Part shown: positions 34,395 to 43,774 of the stretch, piece after piece
Numbering within the stretch: position 1 is the first letter of the stretch
How the letters are laid out: each line of letters starts with the position of its first letter
From: Gammaproteobacteria bacterium
GTDB taxonomy: Bacteria; Pseudomonadota; Gammaproteobacteria; Eutrophobiales; Eutrophobiaceae
Length of the DNA: 64,000 bases
Assembly: GCA_003250975.1 (NCBI GenBank)
Contig: QKIY01000002.1
Location: 1 to 64,000, forward strand
Direction of reading: 5' to 3'
Position numbers and translations under genes: made by a program
The notes under the pieces: generated by a model
What the model was told of the DNA's origin: nothing
Seen by the model: only the letters and a program-made list of their open reading frames with translations
Databases searched by the model: none

Positions 34395-35336
34395 GTGAAC
34401 AAGGGAATTACCATTTACATAAGCAATTCAACGCATGTCATCCTGTTGCTTACCATGTTTATTCTGATATCTGCTTCTGGCTGCTCAATCAAACGTATTG
34501 CCATCAATTCCGTTGCTGATTCTCTGGCGGGTAACAGCACCGTTTACGCGGCAGACAATGATATACAACTTGTGGCAGAAGCTACACCTTTTGCACTTAA
34601 AACGATCGAATCATTACTTGCAAGTGTACCAGACCATAAAGGACTTCTTCTCTCAGCTGCTAAAGGGTTTACGCAGTATGCATATGCCTATGTCCAGCTT
34701 CCTGCTGATGAATTGGAACAGGAAGATCTTATTATGGCAAATGCAGAACGTGAAAGGGCATTAAAGCTCTATTTGAGAGCTCGTGATTATGGTTTGCACG
34801 GACTTTCAACTGATCATCCTGGCTTTACTGCTAACCTGCGCCAGGATCCTGTATCAACACTTTCAGAAACAGGTAGCGATGATGTTGCCTTGCTTTACTG
34901 GACAGCAGCTGCCTGGGGGGCTGCGATTTCACTTGGAAAAGACAATCCTTATCTTCTTGCCGACATACCATCGATGGAGGCATTAATGACGCGCGCACTT
35001 GAAATTGATGAAAAATTTGAACACGGCGCTATTCATGTATTTTTTATTAGCTATGAAATGAGCAGAAGAACAATTTCTGACGGTGCCGGTGACCGCGCGC
35101 AGCAACATTTCAAAAGAGCCGTAGAGTTGTCGCAAGGACTCCAGGCATCTCCTTATGTAGCGATGGCAGAATCATTTTATATACCCATGCAGGACAGGGA
35201 CAGTTTTTCTGAATCACTGGAGATTGCGCTGGCAATTAATGTTGATGAGCACAAGGAATGGCGTCTTGCCAACCTGATTATGCAAAGGCGTGCACGCATC
35301 ATGTTATCAAGAATTGACGAATTTTTTATTGAATGA
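34395..35336 (+). CDS. TRAP transporter TatT component family lipoprotein
   Basis: Lipobox ISASGC; TatT-like helical repeats (LLSAAKGFTQYAYAYVQ, DVALLYWTAAAWGAAISLGKDNP); followed by DctP. Confidence 0.88.
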   Translation: MNKGITIYISNSTHVILLLTMFILISASGCSIKRIAINSVADSLAGNSTVYAADNDIQLVAEATPFALKTIESLLASVPDHKGLLLSAAKGFTQYAYAYVQLPADELEQEDLIMANAERERALKLYLRARDYGLHGLSTDHPGFTANLRQDPVSTLSETGSDDVALLYWTAAAWGAAISLGKDNPYLLADIPSMEALMTRALEIDEKFEHGAIHVFFISYEMSRRTISDGAGDRAQQHFKRAVELSQGLQASPYVAMAESFYIPMQDRDSFSESLEIALAINVDEHKEWRLANLIMQRRARIMLSRIDEFFIE

Positions 35337-35350
35337 TGGGGGAGTTGGAA

Positions 35351-36373
35351 ATGAATCTAAACAAGGATTTTTTTTATTTAAGTGTTATTGCCCTGGTATT
35401 TTCCGGAATTATTCAACCAGTTTGGGCAGAAGGGAAATCCATGACATTAAAAGTCGCCACGCGCATGCCAAAAGGAAACATATACTACCGAACTTTGCAA
35501 GATGTCGGTTCGGCATGGCGTGATGCCCAGGGAAATGATTCAAAATACATTATTTATCCTGATGGAACGCAGGGCAGTGAACAGGACACAGTAAGGAGAA
35601 TGCGTATCGGGCAACTTGATGTTGCCATGTTGTCAGTTGTAGGACTCAAGGAAATCGACGAATCCGTGTCTGCGCTCCAGCTTATGCCGCTGGTTTTCCG
35701 TTCGTGGGATGAATTTGATTATGTTCATAAACACTTAAGGCCTGAACTCGAACGCAAATTACTCGAAAAGGGTTTTGTCGTACTGTACTGGGGGGAGGGT
35801 GGCTGGGTCCAATTTTTCTCTACAGAACCCAGACTAACCCCGGATGATTTCAAGACGGCCCGTATATTTACCTGGGCTGGAACGCCATCGCAAGTTGACT
35901 TGATGAAATCGCTTGGATATCAACCGGTCGTGCTTGGCCTTTCTGATATTTTGGCTTCATTACAGACGGGCATGATAGATACCGTACCCGCTTCACCCTT
36001 ATGGGCTCTTGCTTTCCAGTTCTATGGTACCACGAATCATATGTTACGCATGAATTATGCACCGATTGTTGGCGCGACCATTATTACAAAAAGAACCTGG
36101 GACAAAATGACACCTGAAGCACGTGAAGCAATGCGCATTGCTTCACATGAAGCTGAAAAAAAACTGCGGTCCAACAGGGATGTCCAGGATGAAGTAAGCA
36201 TCATGGCAATGCAGGAAAACGGGCTTGTCGTACATGAAATATCTCCGGAAGTAGAACAGGAATGGATGACCATGATCCAGAGAGTTTGGCCGCTCGTACG
36301 TGGAAATATTGTTCCTGCAGAGATGTTCGATAGGGTTCAGAACCTGCTTGCTGAATACCGTATTCAACATTAA
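35351..36373 (+). CDS. TRAP transporter solute-binding protein (DctP/TatP-type)
   Basis: Signal peptide; DctP-like LKVATRMPKGNIYYR...YPDGTQGSEQDTVRRMRIGQLDVAMLS; start at 35351 has a better RBS than 35333. Confidence 0.9.
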   Translation: MNLNKDFFYLSVIALVFSGIIQPVWAEGKSMTLKVATRMPKGNIYYRTLQDVGSAWRDAQGNDSKYIIYPDGTQGSEQDTVRRMRIGQLDVAMLSVVGLKEIDESVSALQLMPLVFRSWDEFDYVHKHLRPELERKLLEKGFVVLYWGEGGWVQFFSTEPRLTPDDFKTARIFTWAGTPSQVDLMKSLGYQPVVLGLSDILASLQTGMIDTVPASPLWALAFQFYGTTNHMLRMNYAPIVGATIITKRTWDKMTPEAREAMRIASHEAEKKLRSNRDVQDEVSIMAMQENGLVVHEISPEVEQEWMTMIQRVWPLVRGNIVPAEMFDRVQNLLAEYRIQH

Positions 36374-36408
36374 TTAAATGCCCTGATTAAAAAGGAATCG
36401 GTAAGAAC

Positions 36409-38220
36409 ATGAATGACACGCTGGAAAACAATCCCTTGAAGTTGATGCCTGGTAATGAGGGTCGCCTACTTAAAAGGTTTTTTGTCAGGTCAATAGAAAA
36501 ATTATCCTGTCTTGACGCATTACAGGGAATATATGAAAAGTTGCCCGCATCCGACAAACCCGGGGTTTTCCTGGAACAATTGGTAGACCAGATGAATATC
36601 AGCTATGAAACGGGAGGAACAGAAAGAAATATACCTAGGAACGGTAGAACAATTGTCATTGCGAATCATCCTTTTGGTGCTGCTGACGGATTAATCATGG
36701 CGCATTTACTAACGAAACTCCGTCCAGATTTGAAAATACTCGCAAATGAAGTATTACAGCGCATAGAGGGAATACGCAGTCTGATATTTCCGGTTGACGT
36801 TTTTAACAATGACATTTCCCTCAACCAGACTTCCATGCGTGGTGCTATTCGCTGGCTGGAACGGGGCGGCCTGCTACTTGTATTTCCTTCCGGTGTGGTC
36901 AGTCATTTCCGACCAGGCAAATGGAAGATTAATGACCCTGATTGGCATGAAACGGTGGCACGTATCGCCTTAAGGACATGTACACCAGTTGTACCCGTTT
37001 ACATTCATGGGCATAACAGCCTGGCATTTCAGCTCCTGGGTATGATTCATCCCCTGTTAAGGACATTCATGCTCCCACGGGAATTTTTGAAACAAACAGG
37101 TAAAGAGATGCATTTATCCATCGGCAAGTGTATCCCCGTTAACACGCTGCGTCGTGTGGGAGACTATCATGGCATTACTAATTTTCTAAGATTCTGCACC
37201 TATACACTTGAAGGCATCATTCCCAGGGAAGTGGGCCTGCAGAAAGAGTTAAAACAAGTAAAAGAAAATTATTGCAACAGGAAAAGGACCAGTAAAGAAC
37301 TGCACAGCGTTGAAATCAAACATCTTCCGCGTCAGCAGTGCCTGGTACAGGTGGGAAACCTGCAGGTCTATTATGCGCTGGCCAACCAGATCCCCTGGAC
37401 ATTACAGGAAATAGGGCGCATGCGTGAAATTACCTTCAGAGAGATAGGGGAGGGAACGGGTAAGGATGTAGATCTTTCACTTTATGACAGTTATTACTAC
37501 CACCTGTTCATATGGAATAATGAAAAGAAAGAAATTATTGGAGCATACCGCCTGGGCCTAGTCGATGAAATCCTTAAAAAATATGGCATCAATGGTCTGT
37601 ATACTTATTCTCTGTTCAATTACAGACGAAATCTGTTGAAGCAAATCAATCCTGCAATTGAACTGGGCCGATCTTTTATACGAAAAGAGTACCAGCAAAG
37701 TTTCCTGGCATTAAATCTGCTGTGGCAAGGAATCGGAGTATTTGTTGCAGGTCTGAAAAAGTATTCGGTTCTCTTTGGCCCGGTAAGTATCAGTGATAAA
37801 TATGATCATTTGTCCAGAAAGTTCATGATTGATTGCCTGCAGCTTAACCTTACAGAGGATCAGTTATCAGGTTCTGTAAAACCAAGAAACCCATTTCGCA
37901 GCGAAGGGAAACAATTCTGGAGTGCCTCTGAATTAAGGATGTTCAGTGACATCAACCTGGTCTCTAACGTCGTATCGCAAATTGAGAAAGACAACAAGGG
38001 ACTGCCTGTATTATTTCGGCAATACATAAAACTGGGAGGGAAATTTCTTTGCTTTAACGTTGACGATAATTTCAGTGATGTTGTCGATGGCCTGATCATG
38101 GTTGATCTGACACGTACTGATCGCAGGATGCTTGATAAATATATGGGACAGGAAAAGGCAGCAATGTTCATAGAATACCACGAGAATAAGGACGAATTTT
38201 TCAACTTTAGATTGCTATGA
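36409..38220 (+). CDS. Bifunctional acyltransferase, OlsF-like (ornithine lipid synthesis): N-terminal PlsC-type plus C-terminal OlsB-type GNAT
   Basis: N-terminal VIANHPFGAADGLI and FPSGVVSHF; C-terminal REITFREIGEGTGKDVDLSLYDSYYYHLFIWN...GAYRLG...ELGRSFIRKEYQ typical of OlsB/hemolysin-type N-acyltransferases; about 600 aa. Confidence 0.8.
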   Translation: MNDTLENNPLKLMPGNEGRLLKRFFVRSIEKLSCLDALQGIYEKLPASDKPGVFLEQLVDQMNISYETGGTERNIPRNGRTIVIANHPFGAADGLIMAHLLTKLRPDLKILANEVLQRIEGIRSLIFPVDVFNNDISLNQTSMRGAIRWLERGGLLLVFPSGVVSHFRPGKWKINDPDWHETVARIALRTCTPVVPVYIHGHNSLAFQLLGMIHPLLRTFMLPREFLKQTGKEMHLSIGKCIPVNTLRRVGDYHGITNFLRFCTYTLEGIIPREVGLQKELKQVKENYCNRKRTSKELHSVEIKHLPRQQCLVQVGNLQVYYALANQIPWTLQEIGRMREITFREIGEGTGKDVDLSLYDSYYYHLFIWNNEKKEIIGAYRLGLVDEILKKYGINGLYTYSLFNYRRNLLKQINPAIELGRSFIRKEYQQSFLALNLLWQGIGVFVAGLKKYSVLFGPVSISDKYDHLSRKFMIDCLQLNLTEDQLSGSVKPRNPFRSEGKQFWSASELRMFSDINLVSNVVSQIEKDNKGLPVLFRQYIKLGGKFLCFNVDDNFSDVVDGLIMVDLTRTDRRMLDKYMGQEKAAMFIEYHENKDEFFNFRLL

Positions 38221-40079
38221 ATATATACACTGAAATATTCAGGACGGATGGCAACAACAAGATGACTTGGTCACTTTCCACATTCAAGTCATTGTTGATA
38301 TCTTTTGAAGATCTTGTGCTTGCCTTTGCACTTTCATTAATGGTCGTACTCCCGATTGTTGAGATATTTTTGAGAGCAATATTCAATATTGGAATAGACA
38401 ATGTTAACGGCATCATACTGCATTTGACACTTGTTGTAGGCACTCTGGGTGCCGCAATTGCTGCACGGGAAGATAAATTACTTGCATTTGCCGGTGCAAA
38501 ATTATTAAGAGGGAAGACTGCCTATATAACCAACCTGTTTTCAACGACAGTATCTATATCAGTATGTGCGGTGCTTCTATACGGCAGTATTACATACATG
38601 CAATTCGAAAGGACAGGCGGCGTTGAACTTGCTTATGGATTACCTGTTTGGGCGGTCTTAATTGTATTTCCTGTAGCATTTATATTAATCGCGTACAGGC
38701 TCTTGAAAAGATCAACAACCGATCCGGTTATAATAGCAGGTTCTCTACTTGTCAGTTTAGCAATCATAGCTTTTATATATTATATGCCTTTTACAACCCC
38801 GGTATTACGCATCTTGTCAGTTACGCTGCTGATAATTGCAGCAATATTCGGGCAGCCAGTATTTGTCATTGTTGGTGGCGCGGCAATGGTTTTAATCTGG
38901 ACTGAAGGTATCCCTATTGCTTCCATCACACTTGACCATTACAGCTTGGTTTCAAATCCATCGTTGCCTGCAATACCCCTGTTTACATTGACTGGCTATT
39001 TGCTGGCAGAAAGCAGGGCGCCTCAACGCCTGGTAAAATTATTCGATTCATTGTTCGGCCAGATTAATGGCGGCCCTGCAATTGCTACTGTTCTGGCATG
39101 CACTTTCTTCACATGTTTTACCGGCGCTTCAGGTGTAACCATACTTGCACTGGGAGGCCTGGTAATACCTTTGCTGATCAATGCAGGGTATTCAGGAAAA
39201 TCAGCACTTGGGTTATTAACTGGTGGCGGATCTGCAGGTGTTTTATTGCTGCCGGCATTACCATTGATACTTTATGCAATTCTTGCGCAGATCCCTATTA
39301 AAGAAATGTTTCTGGGGGGAATTCTGCCGGCCCTGTTAATCCTTCTTATTGCTGCAGCATGGGGTATAAGCAGGCAGCCTAAAACAAGACAGGCAGAGTC
39401 GCGCACATTTGACAAAAAACGGATATTTGACGCGGCATGGAATGCAAAATGGGAATTATTTATACCAGTAGTGTTAATTTCCGGAATGTTCAGTGGTTTA
39501 ATGACGCCACTCGAAGCTGCCGCAATAACAGCATTTTATACCTGCATAATAGAGGTTTTCATCTACAAGGACCTGTCATTAAGGGCCGATGTGCCACGGG
39601 CATTGGTCAAATGCGGTTTGCTTATTGGTGGAATTCTACTGATTCTGGGTGTCGCGCTCGGATTGACCAATTATATGGTCGATGCCCAGATCCCTGATAT
39701 TGCAGTTGAGTGGGTGCAGCATGCGATTAAATCTCCATGGCTGTTTCTTCTCGTCCTCAACTGTTTTCTCCTGATTGTCGGTTTTTTTATAGACATTTTT
39801 TCAGCAATAGTTGTACTTACCCCGTTAATCATACCAATGGGCCTGGCATTCGGGATCCATCCTGTACACCTTGGCATCGTTTTTCTTGCCAATCTTGAAC
39901 TGGGTTACCTGACACCACCAGTGGGCATGAACCTTTTCTTTTCATCTGCGAGGTTTGAAAAACCACTGCTTGAAGTCTGTATGTCTGTCATCCCCCTGTT
40001 TCTTTTCCTTGCGGTTGGTGTGCTGGTTATCACGTTTGTACCCTGGTTAAGTACTTATCTGCCAGGATTGATTAAATAA
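38217..40079 (+). CDS. Fused TRAP transporter DctQM permease
   Basis: N-terminal 4-TM DctQ-like region plus DctM (FTCFTGASGVTILALGGLVIPLL; LTPPVGMNLFFSSARF); ATG overlaps olsF stop (ATGA). Confidence 0.92.
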   Translation: MNIYTEIFRTDGNNKMTWSLSTFKSLLISFEDLVLAFALSLMVVLPIVEIFLRAIFNIGIDNVNGIILHLTLVVGTLGAAIAAREDKLLAFAGAKLLRGKTAYITNLFSTTVSISVCAVLLYGSITYMQFERTGGVELAYGLPVWAVLIVFPVAFILIAYRLLKRSTTDPVIIAGSLLVSLAIIAFIYYMPFTTPVLRILSVTLLIIAAIFGQPVFVIVGGAAMVLIWTEGIPIASITLDHYSLVSNPSLPAIPLFTLTGYLLAESRAPQRLVKLFDSLFGQINGGPAIATVLACTFFTCFTGASGVTILALGGLVIPLLINAGYSGKSALGLLTGGGSAGVLLLPALPLILYAILAQIPIKEMFLGGILPALLILLIAAAWGISRQPKTRQAESRTFDKKRIFDAAWNAKWELFIPVVLISGMFSGLMTPLEAAAITAFYTCIIEVFIYKDLSLRADVPRALVKCGLLIGGILLILGVALGLTNYMVDAQIPDIAVEWVQHAIKSPWLFLLVLNCFLLIVGFFIDIFSAIVVLTPLIIPMGLAFGIHPVHLGIVFLANLELGYLTPPVGMNLFFSSARFEKPLLEVCMSVIPLFLFLAVGVLVITFVPWLSTYLPGLIK

Positions 40080-40136
40080 TCATTTGGTAATCAAGCAAGG
40101 CTGAGCCGTAAGCTGTCAAAGTATCCGTTAACGCTA

Positions 40137-40643
40137 TTAATCTGCTGATTCTGTTTCGACACCGATTTTAACCAGCTGCGCCTGTAAGTTTTCCATGTCC
40201 AGTTTTTCCGGTGGCAGGGCAGTCAGAATCCTGATGCTGTGTTCCAATTTACAATAGGCCTTCAGGAAACTGTTACGGGCCTCATTTTCATCCCTGTAGG
40301 TCTTGTCCGGGTCTTCGACACCCCAATGTACCATTATCGGCCGGCCGGGCCAGACAGGGCAGGTTTCTCCAGCCGCGTTGTCACAAACGGTAATAATAAT
40401 ATCCATTTCAGGCGCACCAGCGGTAAACTCATCCCAACTTTTGCTGCGCAAATGGGATATATCATGACCGTATTCACGGAGGATAGTCTGTGCCATCGGG
40501 TGCACCTTGCCCCTGGGGTGGCTTCCGGCGCTAAAGGCCTTGAACCTCCCGGAGCCCCAGTATTGCAATAAGGCTTCGGCCATAATGCTACGGGCTGAGT
40601 TACCTGTACAAAGAAACAGCACATTAAGGGGTTTATCACGCAT
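40137..40643 (-). CDS. arsC: Arsenate reductase, low-MW phosphatase type
   Basis: VLFLCTGNSARSIMAEALL; ITVCDNAAGETCPVWPG. Confidence 0.92.
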   Translation of the reverse strand: MRDKPLNVLFLCTGNSARSIMAEALLQYWGSGRFKAFSAGSHPRGKVHPMAQTILREYGHDISHLRSKSWDEFTAGAPEMDIIITVCDNAAGETCPVWPGRPIMVHWGVEDPDKTYRDENEARNSFLKAYCKLEHSIRILTALPPEKLDMENLQAQLVKIGVETESAD

Positions 40644-40715
40644 TTAAGAATTTAGACTCGCCGTACAAGGCAAGGATATTATCAAATATATATTCCCGTG
40701 GATGTTCCCAATAAA

Positions 40716-40739
40716 AAAAGGCCGTTTTCACGGCCTTTT
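40716..40739 (-). terminator. Intrinsic terminator, strongest on minus strand
   Basis: AAAAGGCCGT tttc ACGGCCTTTT; minus strand continues as a 7-T tract. Confidence 0.7.
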
Positions 40740-41026
40740 GGTCACGGAATGTGTCTCTCTCCCCGCACCATTTGATGTCAATGGGGTAATCATGGCAATA
40801 ACCATCTGATTTCGCGTCACTCAGGGAAGTTATTTTGTTTATACCCGGATGGAGGACGAGGTAAGTGGTCCTTGATTGCTATATTTATATGCCATGCCTG
40901 GCTCAATTACTTCGCATAATATATATTATGTTAAATAGATTATCTGTGAGCACAGACACGGATATAGCTTAATATATATGCTTAAATAGTTTTAATAAGT
41001 CGCTGTATTCAATACACTCCTAATTC

Positions 41027-43306
41027 ATGACGAAACTAATAATAAATCTAATTAAAAAACTGCTCGCCCTGGTTTTTATACTCATACTATGTCTGTCATT
41101 GGTCCTGGCGATCATCATCAGCACGGTCGATATAAACCAGTACAGGGAGCAGATAATCCAGACTGTTGAAAAACAGACAGGCCGTCATTTCAAAATTGAT
41201 GGCGAGTTGAAACTCGCTTATTCATTTATCCCGACCCTGTTAATTGAGAAAGCCAGTTTCGGTAATCCGGAATGGGCTTCTTCCCGTGATATGGTCAAAA
41301 TCAAGCGCCTTGAAATTGAAATGGCGTTGATGCCATTGCTGGACAAGCATGTCAGTATCAACCGAATAGTCTTGGATTCACCGGAGATTTTCCTGGAAAC
41401 CAATAAACAGGGAAAAAGAAGTTGGATCTTAGATACCAAAAAACCGGAACAAGGAAAAAAAGAGCAGCCTACCGCTGAAAAAAAATCAAAAAATATGCCG
41501 GCAACCTTGCCTGCGACACTCAATATCAGTGAGGTTCAAATAAGCAATGGCCTTCTGAATCACAGGGATGCTGCAAGCAAGTCATCTCAAAAGATCGTAA
41601 TTAAAAATTTTAAAGCGGTATCTGATGGCATGAAGGAGCCTATGGACATATCCCTTAATGCCAGTGTCAACTCTATACCGATAGTAATTGCAGGGAATAC
41701 CGGTTCATTGACAAGCCTTACGGCAAACGAAGAATATGCAGTGAATATCGAAGGCCTGTTGGGCAAAGCGAAAATCAGTATTTCAGGCAAGGTGAAACGG
41801 CCCCTGCAACTGCAGGGCATTAAGGCCAGAGTGCAGACAGATCTTAAGTCCCTTTCCAGTCTTGACATGATTGCAAAGAAACCCCTACCCAACGTGGGAC
41901 CTGTGCACCTAACGGCTGACGTCGCAAGGGACAAGAAGATCCTTTATTTTGAAAAATTACAGGGCGAGCTGGCCAAAATAAAGATCTCTGCCAAAGGAAA
42001 GATTAAGGAACCTTACAAATTGAAGGGGGTGGAACTGCAAACAAGCCTGGAAGCGGATTCTCTGACTGACCTTACCAGGCCGTTCAAGCTGAAAAAAATA
42101 CCCCCTACCGGACCTGTTCAGGCTTCTGCACTTGTTTCTGATACAAAAAACGGCATCAAATTTTCAAAATTTAACATGCAAGTCGATAAGAGTGACCTGC
42201 GTGGTACTGTACAAATAAGCATGGAAAAGCGCCCTGCCCTTTATGCAACGATCAATGCAAACAATATAGACCTTGCCCCGTTCCTGTCAAAAGAAAAAAC
42301 AGGTAAAAAAGGGGGGAAACTGTTTTCTAGCAAACCCCTGGCCCTTGCCTGGTTGAACAAGCTGGACGCCAAGCTTGAAGTAAATGCCAGAAAGTTCAAA
42401 ACCAGAAAAAATACTCTGGATAATCTTGCACTCAAACTGACAATAGAAAATGGGCGCCTCACGACCACATCCCTCAAAGCCGTGCTGGCAGAAGGATCTC
42501 TCAGCGGTAATATTATCGTCGATGCAAGCAAGCCACAGAAAATCTGGGTAAACACCCTGATTAATATTTACCAATTGTTACCTGAAAAGCTGTCCAATCT
42601 GAAAGGTGAGATAACGGGTGGGCGCACAGACATATTTATACGCGCGAAAGGAAATGGTAAGAGTGTCGCAGAGATAATGGCAAACCTGGATGGGCAATTG
42701 CTGGTCAAGGTAGGTAAAGGCAACATCAGATCAGAAAAATTCAACATCCTTGACTCGGAAATTATATCGTCGGCACTGAATGCACTGCTACCCTTGCCTT
42801 CTGACAAATCAGGCCGTCAAATGATATGTGCCGTAACAAAGCTGGATATTAAAGATGGTCTTGCCGTTTCTGATCAGGGTATAGCATTATCTACAACCCG
42901 GATGGACGTGGTGGGTAGCGGAGTTATTAACCTGAAAGAAGAGACATTAAATATAGGAATAAAACCCAGGGCAAAGGAAGGATTGGGTATCAGTGCAGGC
43001 AGTCTGGCCGATCTTGTGAGAATAACCGGACCAATCTCTGATCCTAAGATCACACCGGATACGCTTGAAGCATTCAAGAAAGGACTCTCAGTTGGCGCCG
43101 CCTTTATGACTGGTGGCCTTTCATTGCTTGCACAGGGTCTCTTTGATTTGGCAACAACTGATTATGATCCCTGTGGCACGGCACTTGCCAGTGGATCTGA
43201 CAGGACAGAGAGAGAGAACAAATTACCTGATACTGTAGTTAAGCCATCGGCACCTTCCGGAGGCCAACAGGAATCAACGGATGACAGAATTCGCAGCCAT
43301 TTTTAG
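41027..43306 (+). CDS. AsmA family protein
   Basis: N-terminal TM then VDINQYREQIIQTVEKQTGRHFKIDGELKLAYSFIPTLLIEKASFGNPEWA. Confidence 0.92.
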   Translation: MTKLIINLIKKLLALVFILILCLSLVLAIIISTVDINQYREQIIQTVEKQTGRHFKIDGELKLAYSFIPTLLIEKASFGNPEWASSRDMVKIKRLEIEMALMPLLDKHVSINRIVLDSPEIFLETNKQGKRSWILDTKKPEQGKKEQPTAEKKSKNMPATLPATLNISEVQISNGLLNHRDAASKSSQKIVIKNFKAVSDGMKEPMDISLNASVNSIPIVIAGNTGSLTSLTANEEYAVNIEGLLGKAKISISGKVKRPLQLQGIKARVQTDLKSLSSLDMIAKKPLPNVGPVHLTADVARDKKILYFEKLQGELAKIKISAKGKIKEPYKLKGVELQTSLEADSLTDLTRPFKLKKIPPTGPVQASALVSDTKNGIKFSKFNMQVDKSDLRGTVQISMEKRPALYATINANNIDLAPFLSKEKTGKKGGKLFSSKPLALAWLNKLDAKLEVNARKFKTRKNTLDNLALKLTIENGRLTTTSLKAVLAEGSLSGNIIVDASKPQKIWVNTLINIYQLLPEKLSNLKGEITGGRTDIFIRAKGNGKSVAEIMANLDGQLLVKVGKGNIRSEKFNILDSEIISSALNALLPLPSDKSGRQMICAVTKLDIKDGLAVSDQGIALSTTRMDVVGSGVINLKEETLNIGIKPRAKEGLGISAGSLADLVRITGPISDPKITPDTLEAFKKGLSVGAAFMTGGLSLLAQGLFDLATTDYDPCGTALASGSDRTERENKLPDTVVKPSAPSGGQQESTDDRIRSHF

Positions 43307-43611
43307 AAAATCCTGTTTGACAAACGTCACGAGATAATACACCAAGATTCCTCCCAGTATTCCTGGCATAGCTTCGTAAATCATATTATGTCAGCCAAGT
43401 GTGCGCCAGATAATCACAATCAACATTCCGCTCAGCATCATCAATATAATAGTCATTTGGTCCGGGCGTTTTCCCAGAGCATAAATAATCAACAAGGGCA
43501 CAAAACTCGCCCCAAGTCCGGACCACGAAAACATGACAATATCAAAAACACTGTCACTGCGCTGTATAACATGAAACCGGAACGTATTGTTGAAATAATA
43601 TGTTTAGAAAA
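43274..43611 (-). pseudogene. Truncated remnant of a PutP-like sodium:solute symporter C-terminus
   Basis: Minus-strand reading SDSVFDIVMFSWSGLGASFVPLLIIYALGKRPDQMTIILMMLSGMLIVIIWRTLG*HNMIYEAMPGILGGILVYYLV; in-frame stop at 43391-43393 and upstream stop near 43611. Confidence 0.7.
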
Positions 43612-43774
43612 GTGCCAATGATTCAGTAATGCTGGCAACAGCAATACTTATATATCATCTACACTTAATTGATAGATATATACAATAATAGCTTTTAAAT
43701 GGCCTTAATGACAAATATGCAAAGTATTATGCCTTTATAATTTACTTCACGAGCACTTAAAAACATATATACAT

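Noticed and set aside
34498-34986. Plus-strand alternate-frame ORFs inside tatT
   Set aside because: Out-of-frame shadows of the lipoprotein gene.
36409-38220. Call as a hemolysin
   Set aside because: Hemolysin-like labels for this family come from legacy annotation; the two-domain layout fits OlsF-type acyltransferases better.
43388-43621. 77-aa plus-strand ORF
   Set aside because: It is the antisense reading of the decayed PutP-like segment; the composition looks non-coding.
43669-43682. TTGAT-AGAT-ATATA, FNR-like site upstream of the APC permease
   Set aside because: Only 8/10 matches in AT-rich DNA; likely chance.
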